Assembly (NCBI GenBank): GCA_964030785.1
Contig: OZ034968.1
Location: 46,390,353 to 46,454,352, forward strand
Direction: 5' to 3'
DNA from: Siderastrea siderea
Lineage: Eukaryota; Cnidaria; Anthozoa; Scleractinia; Rhizangiidae
DNA: 64,000 nt
A model generated the notes under the pieces. The model saw only the letters and a list, made by a program, of their open reading frames with translations, had not been told where the DNA came from and did no database searches. Positions 25,140-37,739 of this stretch are shown one piece after another (positions within the stretch are counted from its first letter, which is position 1; every line of letters starts with the position of its first letter). The position numbers and the translations under genes were made by a program.

Positions 25140-25396
25140 ACGTCAATTGGCGCGGCAGGAACACTTGACGAAACTTCCAATAATATAACATGATTTGAGG
25201 AGCACTGGGACAGCAAAGGGACAACGATTTACCGGAATAAAACTGACGATGTACCTTAATACAAAACATGATGCGAAACACAACGTACAAGCTTCCTCTC
25301 AGATTGATATATAAGGCACACAGTACCATGGACTCAGCAGTTAAACAAAATAATCTTCAAAGCAGAGCAATTCATCAACAGAACACGAAGAGAAAG
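25140..25396 (+). promoter_or_regulatory. TATA promoter and non-coding first exon of gene B
   Basis: A block of about 175 bp, beginning CGTCAATTGGCGCGGCAGG, ends at a TATA box (TATATAA, 25308-25314). The same block stands at the same place in C, D and E. Transcription should start near 25340, and the first exon ends at the donor AGAAAG/GTGAGC (25396/25397). The intron runs to the acceptor CCCTTCAG at 26238, eight bases before the start codon of gene B. An ATG at 25328 lies only 14 bp after the TATA box and is probably outside the mRNA. Confidence 0.7.
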
Positions 25397-26245
25397 GTGA
25401 GCATCTTTACTCAGTATCCTCTGTATCCTTTAATGAAGAATTGATTTAAAACTACACCAGTTTAGACATAGAAAAGCGGACTTCAAGAATTGGTTGGGAA
25501 ACCGTTGAAAAATTCAAAGAAAAGAATCATGAGACAGTTCACAGAAGAGTCGTATTTCTAAATCAAAGATAGACAGTCTTTAAATCACAGTGAGTGTAAA
25601 TCACATGAGTGTAAGGCCTTCACAGTGGACTTTTTTAGTCTTTCTTTTTTCAGCTCAGAAGGGGTCTTTCAATAATATGTTTCACTCAACAACAAAAACA
25701 ACTCTTTATTTAAGTTTACTATTACATTGCTAAATCTTTCGTAAACGCAAGTAGCAAAGGCTAATCGAGTAGGAGTAACTAATAACTCGGACAAATTAAT
25801 AAGGCTAATAACAACAATACTGAATAAGTGAGGATAAAAAAATATGAAAAAATAAACTTTCAAATACAATTTGTTATTATTATTAAGGTAAAAAAAATGT
25901 TCGCCTTGAAAGTAACGTAATTAAATGATTAATTAATCAATAATTAATTAATCTTTTTTAGGAAAATCAACATAATTATTCTCAGTCTCCAGAACTTTAA
26001 AAGCGATTTGTGCAAATTTGCACGTGAATGACGTTTTACTTGGCTCTTGCACTGTGCTCTAGTACTTAACTCTCACCGGACGCTAACATACATAATCCCG
26101 CTTTTTGTATTCACTTATATTCCCTGTATATGTGTTAATTTTTTCATTATTCTATGTAGTTAGCACAAGCCTGATCTGGGAAACAAAGAAAACCATATGC
26201 TTAAAATGTACTAATTCTGGACAAATCTTTCCCTTCAGATTAAAA

Positions 26246-28482
26246 ATGGAAGTCTCGAAGATCCTAATCATCGCTATCTTTGTTGCAACAATGAGCTCAG
26301 TAGCTCTTAGCGCTCCATTAAAACCATCAGCAAGCACAATTGAAGTCCTCGTCAATGATGTCATTTCTCGAAATCTCAAAAACGCCACTCAAGAGGTATT
26401 AATTCAGAATAATTTTTCTTTGCTTCCAGGTTAACTAGATGATCTGGAAAACAAAATCTGGAAAGCTTTTTTGGCAAATCTAACTTCGCAATGGCTCTTA
26501 TACCAGACGTTTTTACCTTTACTGGCAAATCAAAAGGAAAAAAATACTTTCGACGCAACTATTCTTAGAGTGATTGCGTTGCCTAGCAACGTCTGAGCCG
26601 AAAACCCTGGGCTCACTTCATTCTAGGAAACAGAAGCCTCAATTGTTTTATTTTCAATTAGGGAAATAAGTAACGAAAGTTAACAGACTTGCGGCTGTTG
26701 CATTCTTTATAAGTATCTGGGTAGAAACATAAAAGTGATGCTATTCAAATCAAGTTCACATATATAGCATGAAGAGCTCTTCCCTCCTCTGCATTTTGGT
26801 GGTTAAGTATCAATAAATATTAAAAAAAAAAAAGGAAAGTTAACAAAGCGTCTAATCTTTTCATAAAAAGAGTCACTAGATCATTGTCGAAACATTCAGT
26901 GTGGTATTTGGTTTTATCTGACTAACTCTATTTCCCCAACATTCTTGCAGATGAAAAACCTTTATCAGTTTATTACCGTGTCAAATTACATCCAGAATTC
27001 ACCCATCATGCTCCCAAAGATGAACACACAGAGTTGCTCCTCAAATCGGGTATGTATCGCTATGTACATAAGTTAGTTCAATTGCTTTCACTCAATTTCT
27101 TTTCAGTTTTACATTGTTCTTTGTACTGTAAGTTTCCGGCAAACTCCCTATTTTAGCTTAAACCACTCTTGTCAAATTAATATGTCTGTAAGCTTTTTAT
27201 TCAAAATTCAATTTCTTACGTTTTCATCTATCGGCAGTTGAAAGACATCGACAAGCTCGCTATCGCTTACAAGAAGTTGTTTGTCTTCAGAAGTCCGCTG
27301 TACATGACCTTCTCTTATGAAGAAAACCAAGGACCTCAACACAGCCTGCTGGCTCAAGTACTCAGGGACACAAGCTATTACGTCAATGGTTCAACTGTTG
27401 AGCTAAGCCGTATGGTAAGTAACTAAAGATTATTTCATTGGCAACCTTTGAATAGAGCGTATGCAACCAGTCCCTAGAGATTCAACTGACAATAGCGCAG
27501 CGGCCATGTTGGTGTACTATAACAAAAGGAGCTAACAAGAAACCTTTTGTTAACGGTATACCAACATGGCGGCGATGACGTCACGTGCATCCACCCAATA
27601 GGGACTTGCCAAACTTTCGTGAAAATACTCTTTTAACCTTTATTTCCGATTTTATTCATTGGAATGACGAAAACTATCCCCAAACGTCTGGTTCACGAAA
27701 CGTTTTGATTAGTTATGATATAAGGTATCTCTAAGAAAACGAACCCGTTTGCACAAAGACTACTTGAGTCGTTCTTCCTGGATAACTATAGTTTGTGTAA
27801 AATGAGCTTCACAGCAATTTAGTTTTCTTTGAATGAGCATTGCTATACCTTGAAGGTGCCATTTTCTGATAACGTGTCGCATTCAATGATTAAGATAAGA
27901 ACGGTTATTTTCCTCAGATGAGATTAAAAAACTTTCCTGTGCCCAAAGTCCAACCTGGGATGCCCGAGGCGGACTTGAATCAATACTGTCGTGGATACCT
28001 ACAAGCTCTGAAAACCAATAACTTAGTGGTAAGTTATTTCCTTTGGTAGAAAATAAAGAGATAAAGAAACAATATCAAGAGTGGCGCATGCATGATTGCA
28101 CGGTTCTGAAGTAAAACCGCACCTGCACAATTTTTTTTGCAAAGAAGACAGTTAAATACAGCCTGGTAGACTGGGGAGAACTCGAGGAAATAGACCTGTC
28201 CGTTTAAAAAAAAGGACTCACAATAAGGCTATGAAGACTCGTATTTTGAAAATAATTGATTTTGTTACTAACATAGAGCCCTTGTTTGGAACTATGCTAA
28301 ATTTATGCGCAACTAAGAGTTATATCTTTACCAGCCATACTGATTACTTTAAATTCATTTTTTTCACTCCACAGAAACTTGCTATTACCGATGATGTGGT
28401 TAAGATGTACAGGAACTACGTCATCCTCTACTCGCTAAATGACGCCATCGCGGAGGTCTCCACCTGTGTTACTGGTATCTAA
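26246..28482 (+). CDS. Secreted helical protein, array copy B
   Basis: Five coding exons: 26246-26395, 26951-27049, 27238-27414, 27918-28028 and 28375-28482, giving 214 residues. All introns are phase 0 with GT-AG ends. Residues 1-22 are a signal peptide (MEVSKILIIA onward, ending VALS before APLK). N-glycosylation motifs lie at N46 (NAT) and N133 (NGS). Cysteines are C79, C166 and C210; C79 and C210 match the only pair in copy A and probably form a disulfide, leaving C166 free or able to link two chains. Predicted helical stretches are about 31-65, 84-110, 118-145 and 184-208. Exon 4 is identical to that of pseudogene C except for its first base, so the B/C split is recent. The product is probably exported; receptor, target and activity are unknown. 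Confidence 0.88.
27503..27569. mobile_element. Small hairpin MITE in intron 3 of gene B
   Basis: Arms read GCCATGTTGGTGTACTATAA and, at the other end, the imperfect reverse complement ending TATACCAACATGG. The same insertion is at 42005-42070 in intron 3 of pseudogene C, so it predates the B/C duplication. D and E lack it. Confidence 0.7.
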
Positions 28483-29033
28483 CACGGGTAATTAAAAACG
28501 ACCGCATTGCGCTCTGGTAGAAGCAAGTTGGACATTAGTATTATTTATAAGAGCAAGCTAGACATTTGTATTATTTATTAGAAATAGGCACGGTTATGCT
28601 TTAAAGTGAAGAAAGCGTGAAAATTTAAAACGTTTCGTTTTTTTTATAAATCTTAACCAGAAATGTATTTTACTCTGGTCTCAGATACAGACGACTATAT
28701 ACATCTCTTTAAGAAAACAATTTCTCTTTTAATTCCAAGAAAACCTTTCACTAATTATGTCTAGTGGTGTTCTTTGTCAACACCATTCTATTGACACGAT
28801 ATACGACGCTATCGATTTTACTTTTTCACGTTTATCTTTTTTGTTATTGTAAAGAAATGAGTAGTAACTTTTATGAAGTCACTTAATACGTTATACCCTC
28901 TATGAGAGGCAGAATAAGTCCATATTGAGATAACCGTTTGTTACTGAGCAGGATCAGTTTATATTGTAATCTGTTTCAGATGTATTAATTCATGAAAACA
29001 TTGCAAACGTCTTGTTGTTAAATTAACAATAAA
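28483..29033 (+). promoter_or_regulatory. 3' untranslated region of gene B with AU-rich elements
   Basis: Two AU-rich nonamers follow the stop: TTATTTATA at 28541-28549 and TTATTTATT at 28571-28579. Both fit UUAUUUA(U/A)(U/A), the signal for rapid decay of cytokine and early-response mRNAs. A block at about 28918-28992 (GATCAGTTTATATTG and neighbours) is kept in all four copies. The poly(A) signal AATAAA is at 29028-29033. Confidence 0.65.
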
Positions 29034-29039
29034 GCGTTG

Positions 29040-30040
29040 AAGCAAAAGCCTACATTTTTACTATTTCCTTGAAGCTTAAACACCAAATATTTTCCACTAG
29101 AGTTCATTCATTTTGACTTGCTTTGTGCTGTAGCATAAAATTGAAAAAAAAAACTGCATGATACCTCTGATAGCCAATCAATTATGGTGGGAAAAACGTA
29201 AAATATAATGCTAAACCAGTCGACACTTTGGCATGTGAAACCGGTTCGCCATGGGTGAAGAAAAAAAATATCCCTTCACTCCACAACTCCGAAGCTTAAC
29301 TTGGTTGCTATGACAGACATCAACAAGGTGTATTACCACTTCCTCATGGGTAGGATACTAACCCACAGCAGGGACCCCTCCCCCAGTTTTTGTCATAGGT
29401 TTAGCACCCATTTTTACACCTTCGTGCAGTTCCCTAATTCCAGAGACCATTTCGGGTCCGAAAAAATGTCTTATGTGTAAATTTTGTAAGTTTTATGCTA
29501 AGACACCGGTCATTAACAATGGGAGGGATGCGGCAGGTGAGAAAAAGGAGACGCCTGAATTGTTTTTATCCTGAAGTAAAGGCCGCCTTAAACCCAAAAA
29601 TGTGTTACATGGCGTGGCCTTAAATTTTAAAGTAAGAACATGTCTAAACTACAAATACTTGCAATACTGTCGTCTTGTTTAGGTTTGGCTTGGTTTTTTT
29701 TCTTACTTGTACATAACAGACTTCAATTCGTCGAAATATATTCTTGTAGTAACTATAAACAGGTTCAACATAAACATTATAACTTATCCTACGCTCCCAC
29801 AGAGTCGGTGCTTACTATTTTGGGTCTGAGATCTTGCACTGTAAGCCTTACATTACATTTAATAATTAAAAGGACCAATTTTCTCAATTTATCGTCGATG
29901 TCAGTGTCGATGTCAAAGAGAGTCTTCTACATACAGTCTTTTTGATACCCTCTCTCGAGTAGATTTGATTGCAATGTTTTTATTGTCTCTTCCAATAACC
30001 GTTTGGAGTATTTTATTCTAAAAAGTGCCTTCCCGCCTCA
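29040..30040. other. Spacer between units B and C
   Basis: No gene seen. The first part (about 29150-29235) aligns loosely with the downstream flanks of C (about 43670-43745) and D (about 52325-52360, resuming near 53640), so the duplicated unit extends past the poly(A) site. The frame at 29640-29945 (101 codons) has no recognisable features beyond a hydrophobic start. Confidence 0.4.
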
Positions 30041-30043
30041 GTT

Positions 30044-31249
30044 GTACAGCCCCCGAAATGATCCCGACCCCAAAATGATCCTCAACCCCGAAATGATAAC
30101 CAAAATCTACCCCGGAATGATCCCGACCCGGAATGATCCCTGTTTATTTCCACGCTGACCCTGAAGTGATCCCCAAGTAATTTTTAAATTGGCATTGAAA
30201 CCAAGAGATTGTGGAGCGATCAAAATAAACGACAATGGAAAAAATTTCACGGATTTATTCACTTGAGATTATTTGCAATCTTCACTAGCATTTTTCAATG
30301 AATTGGGAAAAACGATTGGTGTGTATATGTCTTGAATTGTAACTGATAACAATATTAAAAAAAAAACAATGTTAAAATAAAAGAAAAACAATATTAAAAT
30401 AAAAGAAAAAAGTAAAAAAGCCTCTTCTTATTTTATTTTTAACAAGAAATGAAAAGCAATTTGTTGTTATGGACAAAATGAAAGTAGAATGTCGCTCTGT
30501 AGATGTTGCTAGATACTGAACTAAAGATGAAATGAATTACGAGCAATAGGTCACAACTGCTGGTTTCAACGATTTCTTTTCAAGAAACGATGCAAAAGTT
30601 TTAAACTAATATATAATATGTAGCAAAATAGCATTTTGAAGGGAACAGGTAAGTAAAAAGTCTTCCTCCCTAATTTTAAGGTCGAAATTAACATTAACTT
30701 TACAGTTCTACACTTTCTGAAAGCATCACCAGTCCACCATGTAAAATTTATGAAACATACAGTTTTAGGAAGTAATACCCTTTATCTTTAGTACACTTAT
30801 TATCAAGGTAATAGTCCTTGCTGTAGTACTGTACTGCGCCATCTTCACTGGCATAAACTCCTACAGAGACACCCGAATTTTTTTTTTGTTGCACTTTAGG
30901 CAAAATTACTCTGTCAATTTGCCTTCGCAGCAATTCTTTTTATACGCAATGGACGCACCGGAAAGTACGTCTGAGGGCTGATCTTCAATGTCATTGAACA
31001 CAACTACCGATCCATTTTTCGGCTCTCGATTTTTACCGAAGATTAAAAATTTGTTAAGAATGATTTACGAAGAAAGCATTCGGAAAATATGAAGAAAAAA
31101 GTCAACATTGTTCGAGTTATAATAGAACTATTCTTCAATTTCAAGTACCGTACGCTATTCCGCTCCGATAATTACTTGGGGATCATTTCGGGGTCAGCGT
31201 GGAAAAAAATGGGGATCATTAGGGGTCGGGATCATTTCGGGGGCTTTAC
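30044..31249. mobile_element. 1.2 kb terminal-inverted-repeat element rich in GATCATTTCGGGG
   Basis: The left end carries AGCCCCCGAAATGATCCCGA and the right end its reverse complement (ending near 31249). The outer 100-130 bases on each side are built of repeated GAAATGATCCC/GGGATCATTTC units. The inside is A-rich, with only short frames, so it is non-autonomous. It stops about 60 bp before the duplicated unit of C resumes (31307) and may mark the duplication junction. Confidence 0.7.
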
Positions 31250-31306
31250 AGCTGCCACTAATTACTCGAGTAAAACGGCGTGTTTGAGAAAAATTAATTC
31301 TCGCCT

Positions 31307-32760
31307 TCAATAGGTAAACACAATTGTTCGAAAGTCATTGTTAACACATAACACAGTTAAACAAGCTTTTACTGCTAATAATGCTTTCATTTTAGATGGT
31401 ATAATTGTTTGACCTTTCTTAACCTCTGAATGTTTCGGCGACTAGTAGATTATTGTATCGAGTGTTCTTGTCCTTTAACGAAAAGCATATTATGTTTTAA
31501 ATGTGGCTCTTTTGCCATTAAAATCTGATTAATCTACCAAAATCAGTCTCAAACGAATGAGATTTGCCATGGTATTCAAGCTGAGAGTGCGCTCAATTAA
31601 ATCAAAGCATAGCGGCTTTTGTTTAAACTACATAGCCGGTAAACTGTGTTTTCCTGTTTTCCTATTGCAAGATTACACAGATTTCATTCTCAAGATTACA
31701 TTAAATAAATGTGGTGGAACTTCCGTCACTGACACGTCAAAGAGTTGGATCATCATGATGTCTACAAATCCTTTTCTTGACCTTGATTTCCTCTGTTTGT
31801 GACAATCGGTTACAAATCTTTTTATACAAGAGAGCAGAAAGATTCAAAATCTTGTATTCCGTTTTACTCTTGCGAGCGATTCTATTCATGGATTCCATTC
31901 ATGGAACTATACACAACTTTACAACCTTACTCTAAATGAAAATCAACCTTGAAAGTAGTTCCTATTCGATCTCATGATAATTGTAGAATGCAGCTATATA
32001 AGGAATATAACAATGTAGGTTAGGCCCAAAAAGGCAGCCACGGAGATTGCTGAATAATATTGAATACATCCTCCTTAACAATCCTTAGAATAAAAAACAA
32101 AAAAGAAAACAAAAGTAAATAAACCACGAATGAAAGAAGCAAATCAAATCAAACCGTGTAAATCACTTTGGACGGTCCATTATCAATATTGGGCCAGGAA
32201 TTTCAGGTTGCGTATAATCTTAAATAAAGTAACCAATATTTTTATCACCCCATTTAACTAAGTAACTTTAATTTGGTTTCGTAACTATTAATGGTCTTCG
32301 GACCTTGCAAGGAGAATCGCCTGGCTATAGATTCTGCTTGAAGGAATCATTTTTTCTCCTCGATTTCTTCGCATCTGCACAAACTGGTTAACAATATTAC
32401 TGAGGTTTCCGCTGTGCTGTGACACATTAAGGTTTTAACTCGAACCGTGACGGGTTTGGTTACAGCCCCTTAGGTAATCCGTCAAGGAAAATGCCAGTCG
32501 CTTCCGATTGCCAGAAAATTTCCCCTAAAACGTATCTCTAAGGCTTGAGCTAAAGTGTGAAATCGAGAGTTTATAATATGAACAGACGTTATCTACAGGG
32601 GCTAAGAAAGGCTAAGAACCGTTTAATTTATACAATTTATTTTCCCTCACGACACCGATCCAAAGTCCCTTGATCCAGAATGGCAGCAAAGCGAGATAGT
32701 AAATATATTAAAAAAAAAGAGTCGAGTAAATTATTGAATGCTTATCTTATGTTCTTTGTA
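31307..32760 (+). promoter_or_regulatory. Distal upstream block of unit C
   Basis: This is a copy of 23440-25120 upstream of B, with small deletions, beginning CAATAGGTAAACACA. The receptor-like motif TTGACCTTT is kept near 31410, but the partner site is degraded (TTCAAGCTGAG near 31575). It has a single copy of the 290-bp unit that is doubled in B. Confidence 0.5.
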
Positions 32761-32762
32761 AA

Positions 32763-33019
32763 ACGTCAATTGGCGCGGCAGGAACACTTGACGAAACTTC
32801 CAATGATATAACATGATTTGAGGAGCTTTGCGACAGCAAAGGGACAACGATTTACGGGAATAAGACTGACGATGTACCTTAATACAAAACATGATGCGAA
32901 ACACAGCATACAAGCTTCCTTTCAGATTGGTATATAAGACACACAGTACCATGGACTCAGCAGTTAAACGCAACAATCCTCAAAGCAGAGCAATTTACCA
33001 ACAGAACACGAAGAGAAAG
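32763..33019 (+). promoter_or_regulatory. Promoter and non-coding first exon of pseudogene C
   Basis: It is nearly identical to the gene B promoter: the CGTCAATTGGCGCGGCAGG block, TATATAA at 32931-32937, and a first exon ending AGAAAG/GTAAGC at 33019/33020. The promoter looks intact, so C may still be transcribed even though its reading frame is broken. Confidence 0.6.
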
Positions 33020-33948
33020 GTAAGCATCTTTACTCAGTATCCTCTGGGGCGCTTAACGGCTCGTTTCGGGCAATATCTGTTCGGAAGGTCCAAAATCGCC
33101 TGAGATATTCGGATTCAGTTGCAGTGAAAACTAAAGATTCTTGCAGTCCGCTTTTTAATGTCTAAAGTGGTGTAGTTTTAAATCACTTCTTCATTAAGGG
33201 AGGGGCACCCAACGACAAATTTTTAGCAAAATACTTGAAATATCATTTTCAGCTTTCTTAGGTTGTTTCAGAGCTTTTTAAAGGCATATTTGTGTAAGCT
33301 AATACAGATTGATCTGTTCGGTGTTCTTTGCTGAAAATGTAGGCCGCAGAAAAGTTTAGGAAACAGAATCCTATCAGTCAAATTTCCGAGCTGCTGCTGA
33401 TGGCTCTCCGAAAATGTTAGCTGACCTTATTTCGGACTCCAAACTACATAATTGTCCCTACTATAGGAACTAATGAGTCCTCTTGTTACGAAAATCCGAG
33501 GTGATGTTTCGCCTACCAAAGAAATTAGTTGGGAAACCGTTGGAAAAAAAAAAAAGAATCACGAGACAGTTCACAGAAGAGTCGTATTTCTAAATCAAAG
33601 ATAGACAGTCTATAAATCAAAGTTCATTACACATCTTAAATGAGTGTAAGGCCTTCATAGCGGTCATTTTTTAGTCTTTCTTTTTTCAGCTAAGAAAAGG
33701 TCTTTCAGTAATATGTTTCACTTAACAACAACAACAACAACAACCGAAAAAAAACTTTTATTTAAGTTTACCATTACATTGCTAAATCTTTAGTAGCAAA
33801 GGCTAATCGAGCAGTGATAACTAAAAATTCGGACAAATGAATAAAGCTCATAACAACAATAATAAGTGAGGGTAAAAAAAATCTGAAAAAATAAAGTTTC
33901 AAATACAATTTGTTATTAGTATTAAGGTAAGTAAATAAGAAAAAAATG

Positions 33949-33960
33949 ATCGCCTTCAAT
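33949..33960. repeat. Left copy of 12-bp target-site duplication
   Basis: ATCGCCTTCAAT occurs here and again at 40428-40439, exactly flanking the 6.5 kb transposon. The related unoccupied site in gene B is near 25909 (TTCGCCTTGAA). Confidence 0.8.
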
Positions 33961-34280
33961 AAAAGTACCATTTCGGCCAAATGAGTTATCTGTAACTTTT
34001 TCTTTTTCTAGTTTTGTTTTTGATTTTTCTTTTTGTACTACCGGTATGCTGGTAGGCTTTTCGTCTTTAAGTTCTAATTTCTGCTTCTGAAACCTCCATT
34101 GCGTTTTCCAGATTTTTCATTTGGTTTTTCTTTGTCCTTTCTTCTCGGTTAAAATGCTGCTTTTAATTTTGTGGATGTCATTAGCTTTTTGAATTCTGCT
34201 TTTCGAATTTCGAAATTTGGACTCTCGGTTCGGGTCGGCAGAGGGAGAATGGGAATGACATATCCTTCCAAAAAACAAAA

Positions 34281-35519
34281 ATGGCGGCCTTCGGTGAAGT
34301 TGCAGATGAGGTCTTCGTGAGAGATTTAGTCATAAGGGGAGTGTCCCACCGAGAAATAAGTGATTTTTATCGTTCACAATACCCACACGTGCGAGGATTA
34401 ACTGAGAGAAGTGTAAGGAGGTACTGTAGCGAAAGATCGATTCATCGCATTTCTAACGATGAACTCGATGTTATTGTCGCGGAACATATTCGTCTTTATG
34501 GTCACAGTTACGGCAGACGGATGATGCAGGGAAGTGTAAGAGCCCAGTTAGGGATAACGTCAGGTGCCATAAGTCAAAGGAGAATCTCCGAAGCATCTCG
34601 TCGTGTTGCACCTCGTGCTTTTCAAGCCAGAACTTTTGATACACTACAACGGACTAATCCCATTCCTTATTTTGCCCCCTATTTTGGATATAAAGGCCAT
34701 TTCGACCAAAACGAAAAAGTTGCACAGACGTTTGGGATGACCCACGTGTTCTTCATTGATGGTTGCTCGAGATTCATTTTAGGATCAGTAACTATGCCCA
34801 TCAAAAATCCTATTCTCATCTATGAACATTTGTTTAGACCTGCATTAATGATGTATGGCTTATTTGAGCAAATACGAATGGACCATGGAAGGGAGTTTGT
34901 TCTTTGTATCTTTGTTCAAGAACTGTTGAAGAGATATAGATTCAGTCAGAGACGTTTACCCTGGAGGCAAACACCGTCTACAAGTAACTATGTTGCAGAG
35001 CGTATGTGGCCCGAGGTTAATAAGCGAATTAACTATCCTATAAAACATCAACTTTGTGAGATACAAAGAGAGGAGAATATCGACTTTGCTCACCCAGTTA
35101 TAATGTTTTGTGTTTCATGGGTGACAATGTATGTTGCACAGGATGCCACTGAACAATTGATCTGTTCATGGAATCATCACAGGATCCCAGGACCAGAAGG
35201 GTGTGTGCCAGTGGAAAATATGATGCAGACATCATGTGCAGTGCATCTACCAACTGAAATGATTCCGACCATTAGTGAGGCAGTAAGAATGTATGAAGAA
35301 AGAGGAGGCAATCTTGCCCGTGATGCAAGTTTCGGTACTGATCCTCTAGTAATGAGGCCTGACCTGACTGAATCTCGTGAAAGACTGTTTTCCAGTGCAC
35401 AACCATCAGGACAGAGCATATTTGCCGATGTTGTGCATGGTGAACATCAAAGCTTAAAAAGAGCAATCTTGTACTTTATTGAGGTAACAACATACCTTGC
35501 AGGGTTTCTTACTGAGTAA
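34281..35519 (+). CDS. Integrase-core (DDE) transposase of the 6.5 kb element
   Basis: An uninterrupted frame of 412 residues, starting in good Kozak context (AAAATGGCGG). Residues about 12-55 form a helix-turn-helix-like DNA-binding region (REISDFY, TERSVRRYC). The catalytic core follows: D160 in VFFIDGCSR, D201 in IRMDHGREF and E240 in NYVAERMWPE, with 38 residues between the last two, fitting an rve/RNase H-fold transposase. The segment PYFGYKGHFDQNEK before the core is typical of a group of integrase-like proteins seen in cnidarians and fishes, by my recollection. It should cut and join the element's ends in the nucleus. The 3' end could be altered by a tiny intron (GTAACA...CTTGCAG near 35484), so the last residues are uncertain. 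Confidence 0.8.
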   Translation: MAAFGEVADEVFVRDLVIRGVSHREISDFYRSQYPHVRGLTERSVRRYCSERSIHRISNDELDVIVAEHIRLYGHSYGRRMMQGSVRAQLGITSGAISQRRISEASRRVAPRAFQARTFDTLQRTNPIPYFAPYFGYKGHFDQNEKVAQTFGMTHVFFIDGCSRFILGSVTMPIKNPILIYEHLFRPALMMYGLFEQIRMDHGREFVLCIFVQELLKRYRFSQRRLPWRQTPSTSNYVAERMWPEVNKRINYPIKHQLCEIQREENIDFAHPVIMFCVSWVTMYVAQDATEQLICSWNHHRIPGPEGCVPVENMMQTSCAVHLPTEMIPTISEAVRMYEERGGNLARDASFGTDPLVMRPDLTESRERLFSSAQPSGQSIFADVVHGEHQSLKRAILYFIEVTTYLAGFLTE

Positions 35520-37739
35520 GGGTCGGTATTGCAGGTTTTTCTCCAGAGCTTAGGGTAACATGGCTGTATGACCTCTTCTGTCAGTCACATTCTATCGACA
35601 CTCTACACTTCTATAGTTAAGTGGGGAACTGCTAATGGTCACACAATATGCTTGAACAAAAGGCAGCAAGACAAGTTCCCTTTGTCACTTCCTTAGCTTT
35701 CACTGACTCTTACAAAAAAATGGGAATACAGTTCAATGACAAAACCTTATAGTGATTGAAGGTATTGAATATTAACACAAAGGGAAATTTATTGATGTCG
35801 GGCAATCGTACTTGACAGTTTACAGAAGATCTTATATCATACACACAGTTCCAAAATAACCAGGGAATGTAAGTATTCACTATAACTGGAGAGAAGGTTC
35901 CTTTGATAGGACAACTAAGAAAGATTCTTTATCATATAAATTTGCCACTCCATAAAGTATAGGGAGAATGGGTACAAGGTTTCAGTGCAATGATTTCTGG
36001 GATCGTGTGGGTGGACAAGTGTTAGTTATGATTGGCTAATGGTTGCCTTGGATTCCATCGACTAATCATAACTATTGCTTGTCCACCCAAACGATCCCAA
36101 AAATCGTTGCGCCAAAAGCTTGTACCCATTCTCCTTATAGTTTCTGGAGTGGTGAATTATGTACTTTTTAGCCTGAACCATCAGCATGATGAAAAGTGAA
36201 TAATTTATTTTGGTTGTTTAGGGGATTTTTTTTTAGTTCAAATTTTTCTGGACTTTGATAGTGGCTTTATATGTTGATATACATATTGCTCGATGTTGTC
36301 CAAAGTGCATTTTCGTAATTAAAAACTACCATTATGTGCTTGTTAGAGGTCATATTATTTACGAACGAATGGCCTAATAACTTATTTATAATTCAGTTTT
36401 TAAAATAATGATACCCATTCAAATTACATTTCTAATAACCCAACTGGTGCAGAAATGTATTTGAAAGTCAAGCCGTATGTCACTCACATTCATGTTTAGG
36501 TAGCAGACCATAAACTATCATTGATGGTTCATAAGTGTTGAATAAGGGTATGTAAACTGAACTTGCATGTTTGTATTGATCCTTTTTTGAATGCCATTGG
36601 ACGTACAGTAAATACATTGTGTTAGAGGTCAGCTATAAGACCAGTAAATAATTTACTTGGCAGTCATATTTAATGCTAAAGGTTCAATGGAAAAATACCA
36701 TAGAAGTGATTTGACATTTTTTACCAACTCGTGAATGCTAAGGTTTTCCATCGGGTAGTTTACTAATAGAGTATAAGAAACAAAAGAATATTAAAAAAGC
36801 ATCTCCCCCTCTTAAAACAAAACATACAGAAAGAGAAAGATACCCCTCTCCAAACAACCTACAAATGCAGTGGGTGAAAACGAAAACAAAAATAGTACTA
36901 GTGAGAATAAGAATAAGCTGACAAGAGTCCCATAACTTTTCCTTAATGCCCTGGTGATGATTTTTTTTTTTGGCCTTGATTTCACCCTTATTACCAGTAT
37001 TATGTAGAAGAACCTGATGGAAACACAGTGAGAGAAACCAAACAGGTATCCCTTAATCATACAGAGAGGTCATTTCCCAACTGTCATGCAGGGCAGTGAA
37101 GTGATTACAAGAAATTACCCAGACTAAACACAGTCTCAATGATCAAATACCATTTATTTAGTTTTGAACATTCCTAGAAATGATTGAGTATAATTTAAAA
37201 AGTACCCTTAGTCTGTAATAGACAACTTTACTAAGTACATAATTTGTGACTTTGTAAGCTGCATTGTGGAGGCATGAATTCTGGCACAGAAATGAAGATG
37301 TTAATATGACAGGTACATGACAATACTTGATGCTTTACTTCCAATATGAACTATCACAGAAACTCTGACAAACTACTGGGGCTTGGCTGGCTTGTTTGAT
37401 GCCATTCAGTAAGAGACCTTATAACTTTACTAAAAGTTAATTCTTTTTTGGGGGTAGGGGGGGGGACTGATTTCCTTGTTCTTTTTTTTTTTTGGTTTTG
37501 TTTTGGTTTTTTTTTCAACAGAAGAGTAACAACTGGTTAGAGTTCCTTACATGAACAGCTTTATAACTCAAATCAGTACAGTAATAGCAAAGACCAAAGA
37601 AAACTAATGTTGTTCCAGTTTAGGCTGTGTCACTAGCTGGCACCTAGAGTAAGCAAAACCTCATGTTAATAAGAATTTTATAAACTCAACGTAATGTTAG
37701 TCATAACTTGGGCAGAGAAAACAGTTCTATTAAGGACAG
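35520..37739. other. Internal non-coding part of the 6.5 kb transposon
   Basis: This lies between the two convergent genes and should hold both 3' untranslated regions. No further gene is seen. It contains a nested hairpin element (35959-36140) and a T- and G-rich run near 37447-37515. Confidence 0.5.
35959..36140. mobile_element. Nested hairpin MITE inside the transposon
   Basis: The left arm starts ATAGGGAGAATGGGTACAAG and the right arm is its near reverse complement, ending CTTGTACCCATTCTCCTTAT. The whole 182-bp stretch folds on itself, including GATCGTGTGGGTGGACAAG against CTTGTCCACCCAAACGATC. It lies just after the transposase gene, so the host transposon was itself a target. Confidence 0.75.

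Noticed and set aside
25328..25396. Start codon in the first exon of gene B
   Set aside because: The ATG is only 14 bp after the TATA box, is out of frame with exon 1 after splicing, and is not kept in D.
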